A stretch of 64,000 nucleotides of DNA from Piezodorus guildinii (lineage: Eukaryota; Arthropoda; Insecta; Hemiptera; Pentatomidae), in the NCBI GenBank assembly GCA_023052935.1, contig CM041297.1, positions 93,031,521 to 93,095,520 of the forward strand, in the 5' to 3' direction. Below, one piece after another: positions 25,256-38,125 of this stretch. The position numbers and the translations under genes are program-made. Numbering within the stretch: the stretch's first letter is position 1; every line of letters begins with the position of its first letter. The notes under the pieces are model-generated. The model saw only the letters and a list, made by a program, of their open reading frames with translations. It was not told the DNA's origin and searched no databases.

Positions 25256-26096
25256 TATTTAAAATTTTATTTTAAAAATATTTTCTGTAAGACTTTTTAC
25301 CTAGCCCCCACCCCCTCAAAAAAAAAATTAACTCTAATAATTATGAAATATATATTGCAGTATTAGTGGGTATTATATTTATTGATATGATAAAGTATTT
25401 TAATTCTGTAAATACAAATGAGTTCTTATTATACATTCTTAATTTGCATATTTATTAAGATTAGTTATAAAAAAGGATGGCAAGTAGCAATTAATTTACC
25501 TTTAACTATTGCAACATCATCAGGCACGTCAAATGCCTTTTTTAATTGATGCATATATATTATCTTTAACAAAAAATATTTGCTGAAATCATAATCTACT
25601 CCAAGCAATATTCATCAATAGAATATCATACTGGATACAAGTTATGAATGTTTTTCTAAATATATTTCAACATTCATTCTACAGCTGTTTCAGTATTTTT
25701 GAATTACTTACCATCTTAGTACTAATGATAACTAAATACAAATTGTTACTCTTTAATTTAACCAGGCAGCAGTCCTGTAAAAATTGCTCTTTTATTGAAG
25801 TTATACACATAAGTATTTTTTTTTTTGTCATTCTTTAATTATATAATTTAATAATTCTGAAAATACTGAGGATATTGTATTTTCCATTAGATTTTACCAC
25901 AAACTTGTAATAATAATTGGAATTAACAAACTTATTCATCTGCTGGATATTTTTCATTTGCCAATATTTTTTCAGGCTAAAAAACTTTTATTTAAACTTC
26001 TGAGTCACATACAGAGCTATATTTAGCACTTAGGAAGACAGTAGCCCATTTTCTTTTACTGTGGAGAAGATGAAATAGTTATTGACAATTGTAAGT

Positions 26097-26280
26097 TTCT
26101 TTATTTATTTAACGTCACTTTATGCTACTCTGGCTAATCGGACGATGCTACAGTGGGAGTCCTAAAATTTGCCTATCCAGGTTTTTTTAGGATAGGGATC
26201 TTTAACAAGTACCTGACATCGCACAGGCTCGGGACCACCTTTTAACGTCCCCTCCGAAGGACGGCATAACTAAGGATTGG
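26097..26280 (-). mobile_element. SINE-A copy, 5'-truncated, with target duplication
   Basis: Direct repeats CAATTGTAAGT at 26086-26096 and 26281-26291 flank a SINE-A tail and body that stops before the tRNA head. Precise truncation with intact duplication points to incomplete reverse transcription by a LINE enzyme. Confidence 0.9.
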
Positions 26281-26871
26281 CAATTGTAAGTAAAACTGTT
26301 TGATCTCTAGTTTCTTGCTTGTTGCAAGTACTAGGCTTCTCAATGGTTAATGTTGATGGAAAAATTTCATTCTTTTATTAGATCAATGCCTTTAAATCCC
26401 ATTGATATGAGAAGCAGCTAAAGCTTTCCAGTTCCTCACTAAGCAACCATAGGCAAAACATTGGTTGCACCTCTGTGGAGTTATTTTTCTTCTCACTAGG
26501 CTACTTACCTAGCCAACTCAAATGCAATCAAGTTCTACTATGCAAGTTAGTATTATACTGTATAGTAGTCTATGCAACCATTTGTATCTCCTTTCAAAGG
26601 CAATACCAGAAAGCCTCAGGAAGGAATTTACAACTGAAGTATTTAATGTTTTAGTGACCAATTGAATATATTTTTTGAAACTTTATGTACATCTAGGTCC
26701 TCAACAGCAATGGATTCCCTCTTACATTAGTTCTGTTTTGTTTTTTTAGAGTAAATATGTACCCATCTACTCTAGGGAATTCCATTTTTTTTTATTACAT
26801 TGGTAATCCATTTATTTCTAATAGGGGCCTAAAGGAATAATTTAATATAATATTTGCCTACAGTTGAATCA

Positions 26872-27097
26872 GTTAGTGGCCCAGTTAGCTAAAGTGCAGT
26901 TACCTAGCGATCTCAAAGTCACAGCGCAGGTTCAATTTCGACCTAGACTGATTGACTTCAATTTCGTGACGGTCCCATTAATAAATCTTGATGGAAGCCC
27001 TCTGATCCTAATAGGTTGATTACCTATAAGATAACCCGTTCGGTATGCCATTACTGAGAGGAAAGGGCGTAAGTAAAACCCAGAAAAGAAAAAAAAA
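26872..27097 (+). mobile_element. Probable third tRNA-headed SINE (SINE-C), single copy
   Basis: A tRNA-like head with an A box resembling TTAGCTAAAGTG and a B box GGTTCAATTTC (about 26880-26941) is followed by about 130 unique bases and an A-rich tail (27083-27098). No second copy is in the window, so this is based on promoter boxes and tail only. Confidence 0.45.
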
Positions 27098-28052
27098 ATC
27101 TTAATAATTTAGCTACTTGTTTATCCTCTCCTGTTGTCGCCGTATCTTAGAGTGTTCCTTGATCACTAAAAGCACCGATTAGTCACTCTTCGTCAGTCAT
27201 GTAACGTTAGCTCTTCAAAATGCCAAACCCACGGATAGATGGTTTCTTAGCGAACGAAATATATGAGATAAGTTTAAAGATTCCGACTTTTTAAAAGCTG
27301 GCCCTGAATTCACGGATTGAGCATTCATTTATTCAGATGAAGCGGCCGGTCTAATGACGATGGTCACCTATCTGGAAATATTCGCTGACTTGCAAGAGTA
27401 TCTGTGCACCATACTAGTCATCTATTTTTATTTGACTGTTTGATGGCTGGGTTTAATTCAGTTTAGCGATTGGAAAGACCAAAAGTTACTTAGTCAAATT
27501 AACCCTTAACGTTCTCTCCTAGTCTGCAGTTGGAAAACTACTTTAGCTAGATAAGCACCTGTGCTGATTTAAATTTATTTCATTGTCGCTCCTAGTAAAA
27601 ACTAGATTTCCACTTGCCTTTAGAATAAGCTATCCTTTTTGCCATAATTGGAGTCGAGAAGTACGATTAACCCCGAGAAAAAGTTTTGATAATCAACCTT
27701 AATCTTAAAGGTTTGAGAAAATCTGGCTAATTAGTTTTCTTAAGTCATTTTAATCTGTTTGGTGCGATGTTAAGATATTTCAGATCAATAATTTCAGAAA
27801 GAAAATTGTCTGATTTAGTGAAGTGAATACTAAAATAGGTTTGAATATCGGACTGCGTATGCATTTAATCGAATTTAATTTAAATTCCAACTTTAGTGCA
27901 GTAAATAATCCAAATTGTTTAGGAATCATAATCTGATAAATTACAACTTAAAACAGTTAACTCTTTCTTCTTTAAAAAATTATTTCATCGCTCCTCTTTG
28001 GAATACGAAGTTAGAGATATAACCTTTTCTAAACATAAACAAATACTGTGCT

Positions 28053-28058
28053 CACGTG
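28053..28058 (+). promoter_or_regulatory. CACGTG E-box upstream of MRT4
   Basis: A perfect palindromic CACGTG lies 54 bases before the MRT4 start codon. Myc/Max binds this core, and in flies ribosome-biogenesis genes are known to be enriched for it near their starts. The site is seen; its use here is inferred. Confidence 0.5.
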
Positions 28059-28111
28059 TTAATCCTGTTGAATGCTTATATTCCTTGTTTATGTAGTATT
28101 TTGTTATTAAA

Positions 28112-28426
28112 ATGCCGAAATCAAAAAGAGACAAGAAAGGTAAAAATACTTTTTACTTCTTCTGATTGTTTATATTTCTATTTAAATAGCTGTGATAATC
28201 TTTTCGATTTTTAGTGTCCCTTACTAAAACTACCAAGAAGGGTCTACAGGCTAAGCAACAACTTGTGGAAGACATTAAGGATTGCTTGGGAAAGTACAAG
28301 AATGTTTTCGTCTTTACAACACCTAACATGAGGAACACACAGTTAAAAAGTTTAAGAGGAGATTGGAAAAATGACAGCAGGTTTTATTTATTTATTTTTT
28401 TTATATATATTACAATTTTACTAACA

Positions 28427-28461
<35 letters not shown>

Positions 28462-31400
28462 ATATATATATTTTTTTTTTTTTTAATTTTTAACAAGTTA
28501 GGTTTTATTCTTGATGGAGGAAAGTTAGCTACTCCCTCACGCTAGCGTCAAATACCTATATAAATTTATCGCTTTCAGGAGCCATATCTAGTGCTTTTTT
28601 TGGTGTCTAGGTGCTCCAAGTTTACCCCCTTATTAAATTTAAGATGCGTAACACAGTGAGGTATTGTGTGTTCACAAAAGTAGCAGGTGAGGAGGAAGGC
28701 ATAGAGTGAGTGTCAAAAGTATTTGGAATTCACTACCATTCCGTAATTTACTTCTTTTTAACTTATTTTATTTATGTTGAGGAAGTATAGTCGACTGTAG
28801 AAACTATTCCACCTATAATAATATTTTATTTATGGTTTTAAGGAATTTTAACCACTTTATAATGTTAAAAGGAAGGTATACAATAGCTAAAACCTAAAAT
28901 TACGACATCAATAATTTTATTTGTAACATCTTGAGCGTTTATTTATGAAAACATTAAAAATAGTGTATGTTAATGGTGTCATGAGTATTCGGGATTTTGT
29001 GGTTTCATAGTTATATTAGTGCAGTGAGCATAAATAAACATCCATTTGGTAAATTTTTTTGTATAATTATACATTTTAGCCTACTGGAAATTGATCTTAC
29101 TAATTAATTGATTGTTAAGTGTGAAATATTACCCTACTCTGAATGTATCATTTTCATTTTGAATTTAGTATTCCCTGATAGTAGGACCCACAAATAGTTA
29201 ATTTAATTTGAAATAAATAATGGAAGAGAGATTTTGAGAACTTTTTGAAAATTTTGTATTTACTAACTCTGAATATATAACAGTATATATATTGTATATC
29301 CAGAGTCATGGTCGCGCTTATTTTAAAAATGTAATTTATTCGTAATTTTTCTTCTACTTCTAATTTTGGCTTTTCATGCTTAAAAGATACGCAAACTTTT
29401 CAATAATAATGCTCACGAATCCAATGTTATTAAACTTTTCCAAAGAAAAACAGTCTTAACTGACCGTTCAAGGTGTTTTACTATGCCATTCTAAAGTCTT
29501 TATTTGGTTTCTTCGAAACCATAATTTTTTCATAAGAACCATGTATTTTAGTATGGGAGTCATCTGTTAACATTTTAATTCATCACCCTTCTCTTTAAAA
29601 AGTGTTACAAACATTCAGCCTATTCTCTTATTGTCTTGCCTGCTGAAAGACATTTTCAGTACTTCTTGGACCATGTTTTTCTTTTTTTCATATTTTTTAG
29701 AACGCGGCGAATAGTTGAAACACTTATTGTGTATCAAGAAGTTCTAAAAAATTCAGAAATAAGCTAAGGTTTACTCATTTGAGGTGTTGTTTTCTCATTT
29801 GATGAATAATCAGTCATTCAGTTTTTACATTTAAAATTTTTTGGACGCTCAATTTTTTGCTTTTATATTTTATTATTATATTATCTACGCTAAACATAGC
29901 CATCCACTTGTTCTCATGATTTTTTTTCAACATTTCAACTATTTCTCTTATGAAAATTATTCGAAGCAGTTGGTTGATCCTAGCATTTTTAATTTAGTGC
30001 CTTATTTTAAAAAAAAAAATCTTTCCAAGGTTGAGTATATGTAACATGAGGAAGAAGAATTGTTTAGAAAACAAAATTATGCCGAATATTAGGGAGAATA
30101 TGAACATTTGAAACCTTTAAACAACAGGATATTACGATTTCTGAATTTTTTGGCACTGAATAATATTGTAATTTTACATTGTTAATCGGATATTTTTAAA
30201 AACAATAAACTTTCCGCTTATCTGGTCAGTGATCAGCACCTAGAGAAAGTGACAATTTTCCACAGATTTTAGACGCAAGTGTCCCATACATTGTTAAACT
30301 TGAAGACTTACTTACTAAAAATAAACACTAACACAAATCTAGGATAATATAGGAGTTATAAATATAAATAAACAAATAACATTTAAAAGATATTGCCATA
30401 CTCACTATTTTCACTGCCTATTTAAAAAGCTTACTTATTAAGATCTGTTTGTTAAGCTGAATCCTACGAAGTTGATATAAATTAGTAAATAAATTTGAAG
30501 AGATTGAAATGTCCTTATAAATTACAAAATAAATTAATTTTTTGGAGACCAGCCTGATCCTCCGTCATGAATTTTTAAACAATTGACCCCCACAATGCTG
30601 TGTATATTTGGTTTTTTAAAAGATAAAAGAAATGAAAAGGTGAAGTTTAGAAGACATTTAGCTATCGAAATAGCAATTTGAAATTTTATATCAAGATTCG
30701 TATTTGTTCTGGGTCTTGCATCGGAAGCTGTTCAATAGTTTTACCTATGTTCAGATGAACCTATTTTATTTTATTTGTAATTTCTCTTTTGTATTTTTGG
30801 TATTATAGTATTGAGTGTAATGTATTTATTTGAACTATTGATCAGAAATCACATATTTAACTTTTATGATTTTAATTTCCTTTTATTCATTCTTTATATT
30901 TGATGGCTTACAAGGTTATGACTATCAATGTATAAATTGGTTATTTACTGTGAATAACATATTTTGTATTTCATTCGATTTTATAACTTTGTTATGTTTG
31001 GTTGACTTAATAATAATGATATGTATTTTTAAGGTAATTTCTTCAGTTATTTGATTAGCTCATTAAATTTATGCTGTGTGTTTGTTTTAGGTTCTTTTTT
31101 GGAAAAAACAAAGTTATGACTCTTGGCCTAGGTCGAAAAAAATCCGAAGAAGTGGAAAAAGATATTCATTTGCTTTCCAAGTTTGTCAAAGGCCAATGTG
31201 GTCTTTTATTTACCAATAAACCTCAAGAAGAAGTTGTTGAGTACGTACTGTATAAATATTTTGTTTGTATGAATGAGAAATAGATGTTGAATAATAAATT
31301 TTTAATTGCAGATACTTCGATAACTTTGTTGCCTATGATCACCCACGCAGTGGCTTCATTGCAACCAAGACTGTTACACTTCTTGAAGGACCTTTACCGG

Positions 31401-34400
31401 AATTCTCTCATTCCATGGAGCCTCAGTTACGACAACTAGGTCTTCCTACTAGTTTGCAAAGGGGTGTTGTCACCCTGACTCAAGAATACACTGTTTGCAA
31501 AGAAGGAAAACCTCTAACTCCAGAGCAAGCCAGGATATTAGTAAGAATGATTACTTTATATTTTTAAGTTTAGTTATGCTAATTTACCTTATCAGTTGTA
31601 AGTCATTTATCTTATGACAACTGTGCTTTATTGTTGTGGTCAGAGGTCATATGGGATTTGACATGGTTGAACATGCTGAAATGCTCTGTGTCAAATAGAG
31701 TTATCATTGTCTTATCAGTTAAGTATCCGTAACAGAGTAATTGACATCATCCTACAACTTAGTGAGAATCACATATAAAATACTAGCAACCATTAATTGT
31801 TAATTAAGAGTCAATTGTATGGTTTCAAATTGTGCCTGTTTCATTTCTGACAGATTTTTAGTCCAGCAATAAGTATCAATAGCTGAAGTTTTATGAAATG
31901 GGTGGTAATTTACATAGTACTGGGAAAAGTCACTACCTAGTTTGTAGCTACCTAAATCTTGTTAATTATTGATTGTTTTAGGTAAAGCTAAGTTAATACC
32001 CAAACATTTTGGGTGATACTTGGCCATTTATTTTGGGCTCTGCCAAATCTCTCCTTTACATTCGGGGGTTTATTTTTTTTAACATGGTTTTAATTTTTTT
32101 AAATGTGCCATGTTTTTCATAAGGATTAAGTTTATATATTTCAAATGTTTTTTTGATCTATTCACATAAATTCAGCTGTTGGCTCTATATAAGTTGATAT
32201 TGGTGCTAAGCAAAGATTTGATAAAACATAATATTTTTAAATCAAACAGAAAAAATTCTATTATGCTTTTATTGACCATCACGCTTATTACCCAAATTCA
32301 TTTATTTATTTATTTAACGTCACTTTATGCTACTATGGCTAATCGGACGATGCTACAGTGGGAGTCCTAAATTTTGGCTATCCAGGTTTTATTAGGATAG
32401 GGATCTTTAACGAGTACCTGACATCGCACAGGCTCGGGACCACCTTTTAACGTCCCCTCCGAAGGACGGCGTAACTAAGGATTTTTTACTCCCATTAAAA
32501 AATCCTAGGACCACACCCAAATTCATTCTTTTGTCTAATACTCGGCTGTTGGTTCTTAATTATTATTTTGTAAAACTGTTTCAAATGTTGGTGTATCATG
32601 GAGTGATTTTTTTCTGAGAGCAGTGTAATTTGTTAATGTAATCTCAAAATTTTATTGTAAGTTAATGAAATACTGTTTCTTTTCTATGAGTTAAGTAAAT
32701 TTTTGCTATAAAGTTAATAAAAATGCTGGTTTAGTCACAGCTTTAGATGATTCTAGTCTGAAAAGTAGTTGAGATAAATAATTTTATTTGTATGGAGGAA
32801 CGCATTGTTTTAAATTTCTTCAAAATCCAAGAAGACGATGTTATTTTTTCAGACTTTCTGGGTGATTTAAAGTAGAATGGCCCTGATTTGAATTAATTTT
32901 ATCCAGAAATTTAAAAAAAAGTTATTTATTATCTCTATCCACTTAACCATTCCTGTTCCATTTTTATTTTAAATAGTATTCAGCTTGGGGTTATAGTATT
33001 TATCATGTTTTGTTTACACTCTTTCATTTATTTTTAATGTTTATACAACTATCTTTTGTTATTAGAGTTGACTATGTTTATATTTAAGTGTAAACAGTTA
33101 ACTACGAATCAACTAAGTTTAGTTAATTTATATTTTTGTGATACTATTTATTCAAATTTAGGCACCATAAAAAAAAAAAAAAAAAAAATACATTTTCAAA
33201 ACCAGCCTTTAATCTTTTATATTATCACTAACTGACCCAGCAAATGTCATTCTTCCATATTAATTATTTATAGTGAAAAATTTGTTTGTTAAATAAAAAA
33301 AATAACAAATATATTGTAAGTGTGTGTGGAACCTTTGAAAAAAAGAGGAATGGGGCACTGTAGACGATAACTGTTGATAAAAACAAAAACAATAAAAAAT
33401 CTTTTATTTAATGTATATCATGTGTGTTAATGATGAACCGATGCCCTTATTTCAGTTTCAAATGTAGAAAAGAGCAAACATATTTTTTAAATGTAATTTT
33501 TGTTTTTTTTTATCATAATAAGAGTATTATACTTTTTAAAAGCAAAAGATTTTAGAAAAAATATTATCTTATTTACAAATTTGTCAAATGCGATGTAAAT
33601 TGATGATTAGGACTTAAACTTACTACTGATTATTGTATACTAGCGGACCCTTTGTAGTGTTTTGCACGGGAGCAATTTGGATGAGGTGTCATTTATGTCT
33701 AAAAAATCTCTGTCCTACCGATTTAGAGTTTATCGCTTTGGCGAAAACTCCCAAAACGTTTTGTTTTTTCATTGTAGGAAAAAGTTCAATTAGCAAGAAA
33801 ACATTTTTATTTTACAGTTCTATTAATTATTATATTTAATCATTGGAAAAAATGAAAAACATTAATACAAATTAGTTCAGTTTATTTGTTTGTTATTTTA
33901 ACGTGAAGGGTAGAACTGTATGTAAATTGTTTCTAACATATGTTCATGAGTTTATAAGCCTACAACAACTTTAAAATAAAGTTGTATGATTTCTTTTATT
34001 GGATATTAACTTTTCTTAAATCTTGCGGTTTCCAGCGGTGTATTATATGTTTATATTACTAATTATAATTCAGAAATACTTTTTTGATGACTTGGTTACA
34101 TACAATTTATTTTTCCCATTTAATAAAAAGTTAAATTTTAATGTATTTTACTTATAAACATTCAGGAAAGAATGCACTAAACGATTGTGAAAACCATATC
34201 AAAATCTGTCTTGTAGTTTAGAAGGAGTTCGAGGAAATCAAAAGCTCATTATCATTTTATATATAGAGAGATAATAATTTTATATTGCTATATTATTTAA
34301 TACAAATCATATGTTTCAAATAAAACTGAATTAACTTTTTATTTAAATTAACTATAAACTTTTTTCAAGTTTAAGTTTTTTTAATATTTCTTAAATTGAT

Positions 34401-35434
34401 TTTAACAGCCGAGGCAAGTTAAAGTCGTATGTTGCCGGCACTTACAAAATTTAAATTATTTGGATATTATCCATAAAAAAATACTAATGTCGCGATAAAA
34501 AATGCTTGGATGGGAAAAGGAGGGTGAAAATTTGGGGTTATATGTGTTTTTATATGCCAAATAAAAAAAAAAAAAACATTTTCATAAAAAAAAAAAAACA
34601 TTTTCATGAAAAAAACAAAAAAAATTGTCTGTATAGGGATACTGAATCATCTAGTAAGGGTATGAAATATACTTTAGATCCGATTCTCATAGCTACCAAA
34701 TATAAATAGAAAATTTCATTAAAATTGGTCGAACCATTTCAGAGGTGTATGACCACAAATACCGTGACACGAGATTTTTATATATTAGATTATATAATGT
34801 ATTGCATCTTACTGTAATTATTGTATAAAAATAAATAATTTTTATTTATTTGTTTTTATCAACTTATCGTTTTCATTTTTATTTGTAAAAAGAAATATAA
34901 TTTTATTTGGTCTTAGAAAATGTAGGATAATTATTCAACTTTGGAAAAATTAGAATATTAAATGGTATTTTCTGCCTTTTTTTTGATAACTTCAAACATG
35001 TATATATTCTTACTTTTGAAATTGAATTGAATTGTATCAGTTTAAAAAGTAGGGATTTTTAGATACATATGTTCCTAGTTGTAATGAAATAAACAATTTT
35101 GTATATAATTTTTGAAATTAGTGTATATAAGGAATTAATAATGGACCAAATCGATTGGTATTAGTGTGCTTCAGAAATTCTTTAAATAATCATTTCATGT
35201 AAATGAACCCACTGAATATTCTTTTGAGATTTTATTAAAATGTATCAATGCCATAACATCTTGGTTCTAAATTACTTTGTTCTATTTCAGAAACTCCTGG
35301 ACAATAAAATGGCAGAATTCAAAGTTATTTTGTTGTGTTCTTGGTGTAAAGATGGATTCGTCAGCTATGTAAAAAATAAAGAGAAGCTTAAAAAAACAAG
35401 TAATGATGAAGTAGAAAGTATGGATGAAGACTAG
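28112..35434 (+). CDS. MRTO4: mRNA turnover protein 4 homologue (60S ribosome assembly factor)
   Basis: Nucleolar assembly factor of the uL10 (P0) family. It occupies the P0 site on pre-60S particles until exchanged for P0. Five exons: 28112-28139, 28215-28380, 31091-31240, 31312-31540, 35291-35434, all with GT-AG borders, together 717 nt = 238 residues plus stop, the size expected (human about 239). It begins [20 protein letters not shown], the diagnostic basic N-terminus. The middle has the uL10-like fold ([24 protein letters not shown]). [20 protein letters not shown] and [14 protein letters not shown] belong to the insert domain. The tail is acidic (VESMDED) and lacks the P-protein stalk C-terminus, as expected for MRT4. 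Introns 2 and 4 are about 2.7 and 3.7 kb; exon 2 ends in a weak GTTTTA donor. Confidence 0.97.
28381..31090 (+). other. MRT4 intron 2
   Basis: 2.7-kb AT-rich intron with a (TA)n tract at 28428-28471 followed by a T run. Apart from scattered A/T runs I see no repeat family or exon in it. Confidence 0.8.
32303..32514 (-). mobile_element. SINE-A copy, 5'-truncated, in MRT4 intron 4
   Basis: Flanked by 13-bp direct repeats ACCCAAATTCATT (32290-32302 and 32515-32527). It retains the (AAAT)n tail and body and stops at the block before the tRNA head. Antisense to MRT4. Little sequence divergence from the other copies suggests a fairly recent insertion. Confidence 0.92.
33636..34790. repeat. Dispersed insect-type repeat (ACTAGCGGACC ... 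ACACGAGATTTTTATA)
   Basis: One border reads TATACTAGCGGACCCTTTG; the other reads TACCGTGACACGAGATTTTT then ATATATTAGA. Repeats with these borders are familiar from many insect genomes but I cannot name the class. Near 34380-34440 it includes words of the Helentron-like family end (GCCGAGGCAAGTTAAAGTCG), suggesting a nested or chimeric piece. It lies in MRT4 intron 4; no coding part remains. Confidence 0.45.
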
Positions 35435-35507
35435 AAATTGTTGTTTTTGTATATACCTTTTATTTTATTTTTTAAACATTATAATATTACTTGTAAAATC
35501 TGTTATA

Positions 35508-35513
35508 ATTAAA
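35508..35513 (+). terminator. Probable MRT4 polyadenylation signal (ATTAAA)
   Basis: The common variant ATTAAA lies 74 bases after the stop codon, followed by a T-rich stretch. No AATAAA occurs nearer. Confidence 0.45.
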
Positions 35514-35744
35514 TCATACCTTTTTATTTTTTTGTTCCTTTTAATTATAAACCCATTGATAATGTTTATTATGTAGGAGGAATAGTCCAGTTAAACTCTT
35601 AAAAGCAAAAATTGGTGTTTTTGTGGCTAATGCCCAATATACTTATATCCAAACTTGAACTGGCAAGAACCAAATTAAATTCTTTCACATTTACTCTTTT
35701 TTTTTTATAAATGCTAACAAGGAAAAGTGGTTAATTATTTTGAA

Positions 35745-36148
35745 TCAATGAAATTTAGAGGAGGACATTTAAAAAATTGATAATTAAGTCCTGTCAGAAT
35801 ATTTCAATGAGGATAAATCATACTTCTACATCAATATAGTGAATTTAATCAAAGTTGTTAGGGACACTGGAGAAAATTGTTAAAAAAGGCAAAATGCATA
35901 GTATACAGTAGAACTTCCAGTCAGCCTATTTCGGTAAAAAAGTTGCTTTAAAATCCTGGCCATATACCTATCTTAAATATGTTATTTGATTTTTATGACA
36001 TGTACTTTTGGATCTAGACTTAGCACAAATTCTCACACCACTAGAGGACCATAAAATGTGTATTTCCATTGAAAGCTCAAATAGGATAATATTCATGATT
36101 GCAAAACTTTCCCTTAATGTATGTTTCATATTTAGGTAAGTGAAAGTA
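35745..36148 (+). mobile_element. Helentron-like copy H5, 5'-truncated
   Basis: Family middle (AAGTCCTGTCAGAATATTTC at 35788) to the 3' end GGTAAGTGAAAGT at about 36147, preceded by a decayed hairpin (CTTTCCCTTAATGTATGTTT). Lies in the intergenic space between MRT4 and the SEA/LDLa gene. Confidence 0.55.
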
Positions 36149-36149
36149 C

Positions 36150-37946
36150 AAAAGAAAAAGGAAACATTTAGCTTAAAAAGTTAAACGTTTACAGTAATGT
36201 TTGGTTAATTTCAGTGGATTCCTAATCCCACATTACCATTCTTAAATTTTTAATCAAACTATTAAATTTTAGAAATATTGTTCAATTGTCTTCAAACTTT
36301 TTTTTATTTTTATTTGTTCTCTACTTCGCCTTTTTAGAATATACTGGGTTTTCTCAGGCTAGGGGGTAAGGGCCAAGAATTAATGCCTAAGTTAAAAGGA
36401 CCATCTTTATTCGGATCATATACATTTTTTTAAAACCATTTTTTCTTTTGATATTCCTATTTCATTATTCCAATGAAATTATCAAGTAAAAGTGGAACAA
36501 CTTTTGAGACAAAGCCTTTAAAAAATTAGGACCTTATTTAGTAGAAGTCCTATAGTGGTTACTTACTGCTTTAGCTCCATTTATCTTCCTCCTCTCTTGT
36601 CTAATAAAAGAATTGCTTTAAATTGCTACAGTTATGAACTATTCTTTAAAGCATGCGTATTTTTGAATGAAACAAAATTATTTGTCATTAAAATGTAGTT
36701 ATTGATGGTGTTATGCAAAAGAACGAATCCAACTATTCACGGCATTTTAGAAGAGCATAGGATGTGGTTTTGTTTTTGCCTTTGGAGATCCCATGTGGAA
36801 CGCACAATGTAAAAAAAATACACAATTACAAAAGTTACAGATTCGCCTATTAAACTCATCAAAGCTAATGATAACATGAATCAAAATAGCTTAATTTCTT
36901 GAATTTGCTCATCCCAATCACTTGTTCATTTCTGCTATTAACCATGTTGATAATTTTTATCTTCCAGAGTTGTCTTCTACTATTTCACTTTCCTTTATTT
37001 CAAGTTTAGCTTTAGTTCAACTCTCAGACAAGCTATCCGGCCATTGTAGAGGACAGTGAAGTGCAGATATTTTTCCCACCATATAATATTAATTCCCACT
37101 GAATTAACCCTCCAATGGGTTCTGGGACACAGTAAAGTTCATATAAACCCTTGTCAGAGTATTAGAATCCTTTGTGAAATAATTGGTCTCCTTAGCCCAA
37201 GATTTTTTTTTTTTTTACTGCATGGTTCTCATCATAGGAGACAATACTTATCATTAGCGTGAATAAAAATACATGAATAGTATTTCCAAAAAACTGTCAT
37301 TAATATAATAACGATACAATTGTTTCATCCTGAAGAAAGGAGTTTATTGTTTTCTGTGCCAAACTTTTTAAGGATAATAGGAAATAAATAATATAAAAAT
37401 GAAATATAAGTTTATTCATAATTTTTGAATGCCTTTTGACATAATAAGGAACTAATTCCTTTAGCTAGACAAACTTGGCAAATAATGTTAATTACAATTA
37501 TGTATTTATCAGGGTAACTAATATACAATTGAAATAGAACATTCAATTTCACCGAATTAGGTATACGAATAAATTTATTTTTAATAGATTATAATTACAA
37601 ATTAGCGATTTAATTTATAGTAAGTAATTTAGGACGGAAGTACATACAGAAATATAATCGAGAATAATATATTACAAAAATATAATTTACAATAATACCT
37701 GACTCAGGGTCACAAGTTGAAATTGTATGAATTAAAAAAAACAATACATAATTGTGTTTTCTAAATATGAAACTATACTAACTGCTAATATTTACATCAA
37801 GCTCACTAAAACAGGAAGTTTAATATAAATTTAACTTTTAAAATTAAATTCTACAAATAATTTAAGTACACTTTAATGATATCTACACAAAAAAATTGTG
37901 TTGAGTAAATATAACTCATTTTTTAATTCATTTATGAAGGGAAGAC
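36150..37946. other. Intergenic, nothing assigned
   Basis: AT-rich DNA between the ends of two convergent genes. The short ORFs have no resemblance to families I know. Confidence 0.7.
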
Positions 37947-37952
37947 TTTATT
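37947..37952 (-). terminator. Probable polyadenylation signal of the SEA/LDLa gene
   Basis: AATAAA on the minus strand, about 175 bases past the stop codon. The 50 bases around it (CATTTATGAAGGGA, then CTTTATTTACATTACAA) recur almost unchanged at 38524-38560 in the last-but-one intron region, so a second copy of the signal lies inside the gene. Confidence 0.4.
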
Positions 37953-38125
37953 TACATTACAACAAACTTTTAATATGCTTTATAAGCCTAGAGTTTGTTA
38001 AAATTTTCTAAAATTTGTCATTAAGATTCTTATATTCTTCAATGTCCTTACACGACTAAACAAATGCAGTACCACAGGTTTCATTAATAATCTTTGGCCA
38101 TGGTTTAGAATAACTGTAATATATT

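Noticed and set aside
28214..28486. 90-codon ORF at the MRT4 second exon
   Set aside because: Its first 55 codons are MRT4 exon 2; the remainder is the intron and a TA repeat. Annotated through the spliced gene instead.
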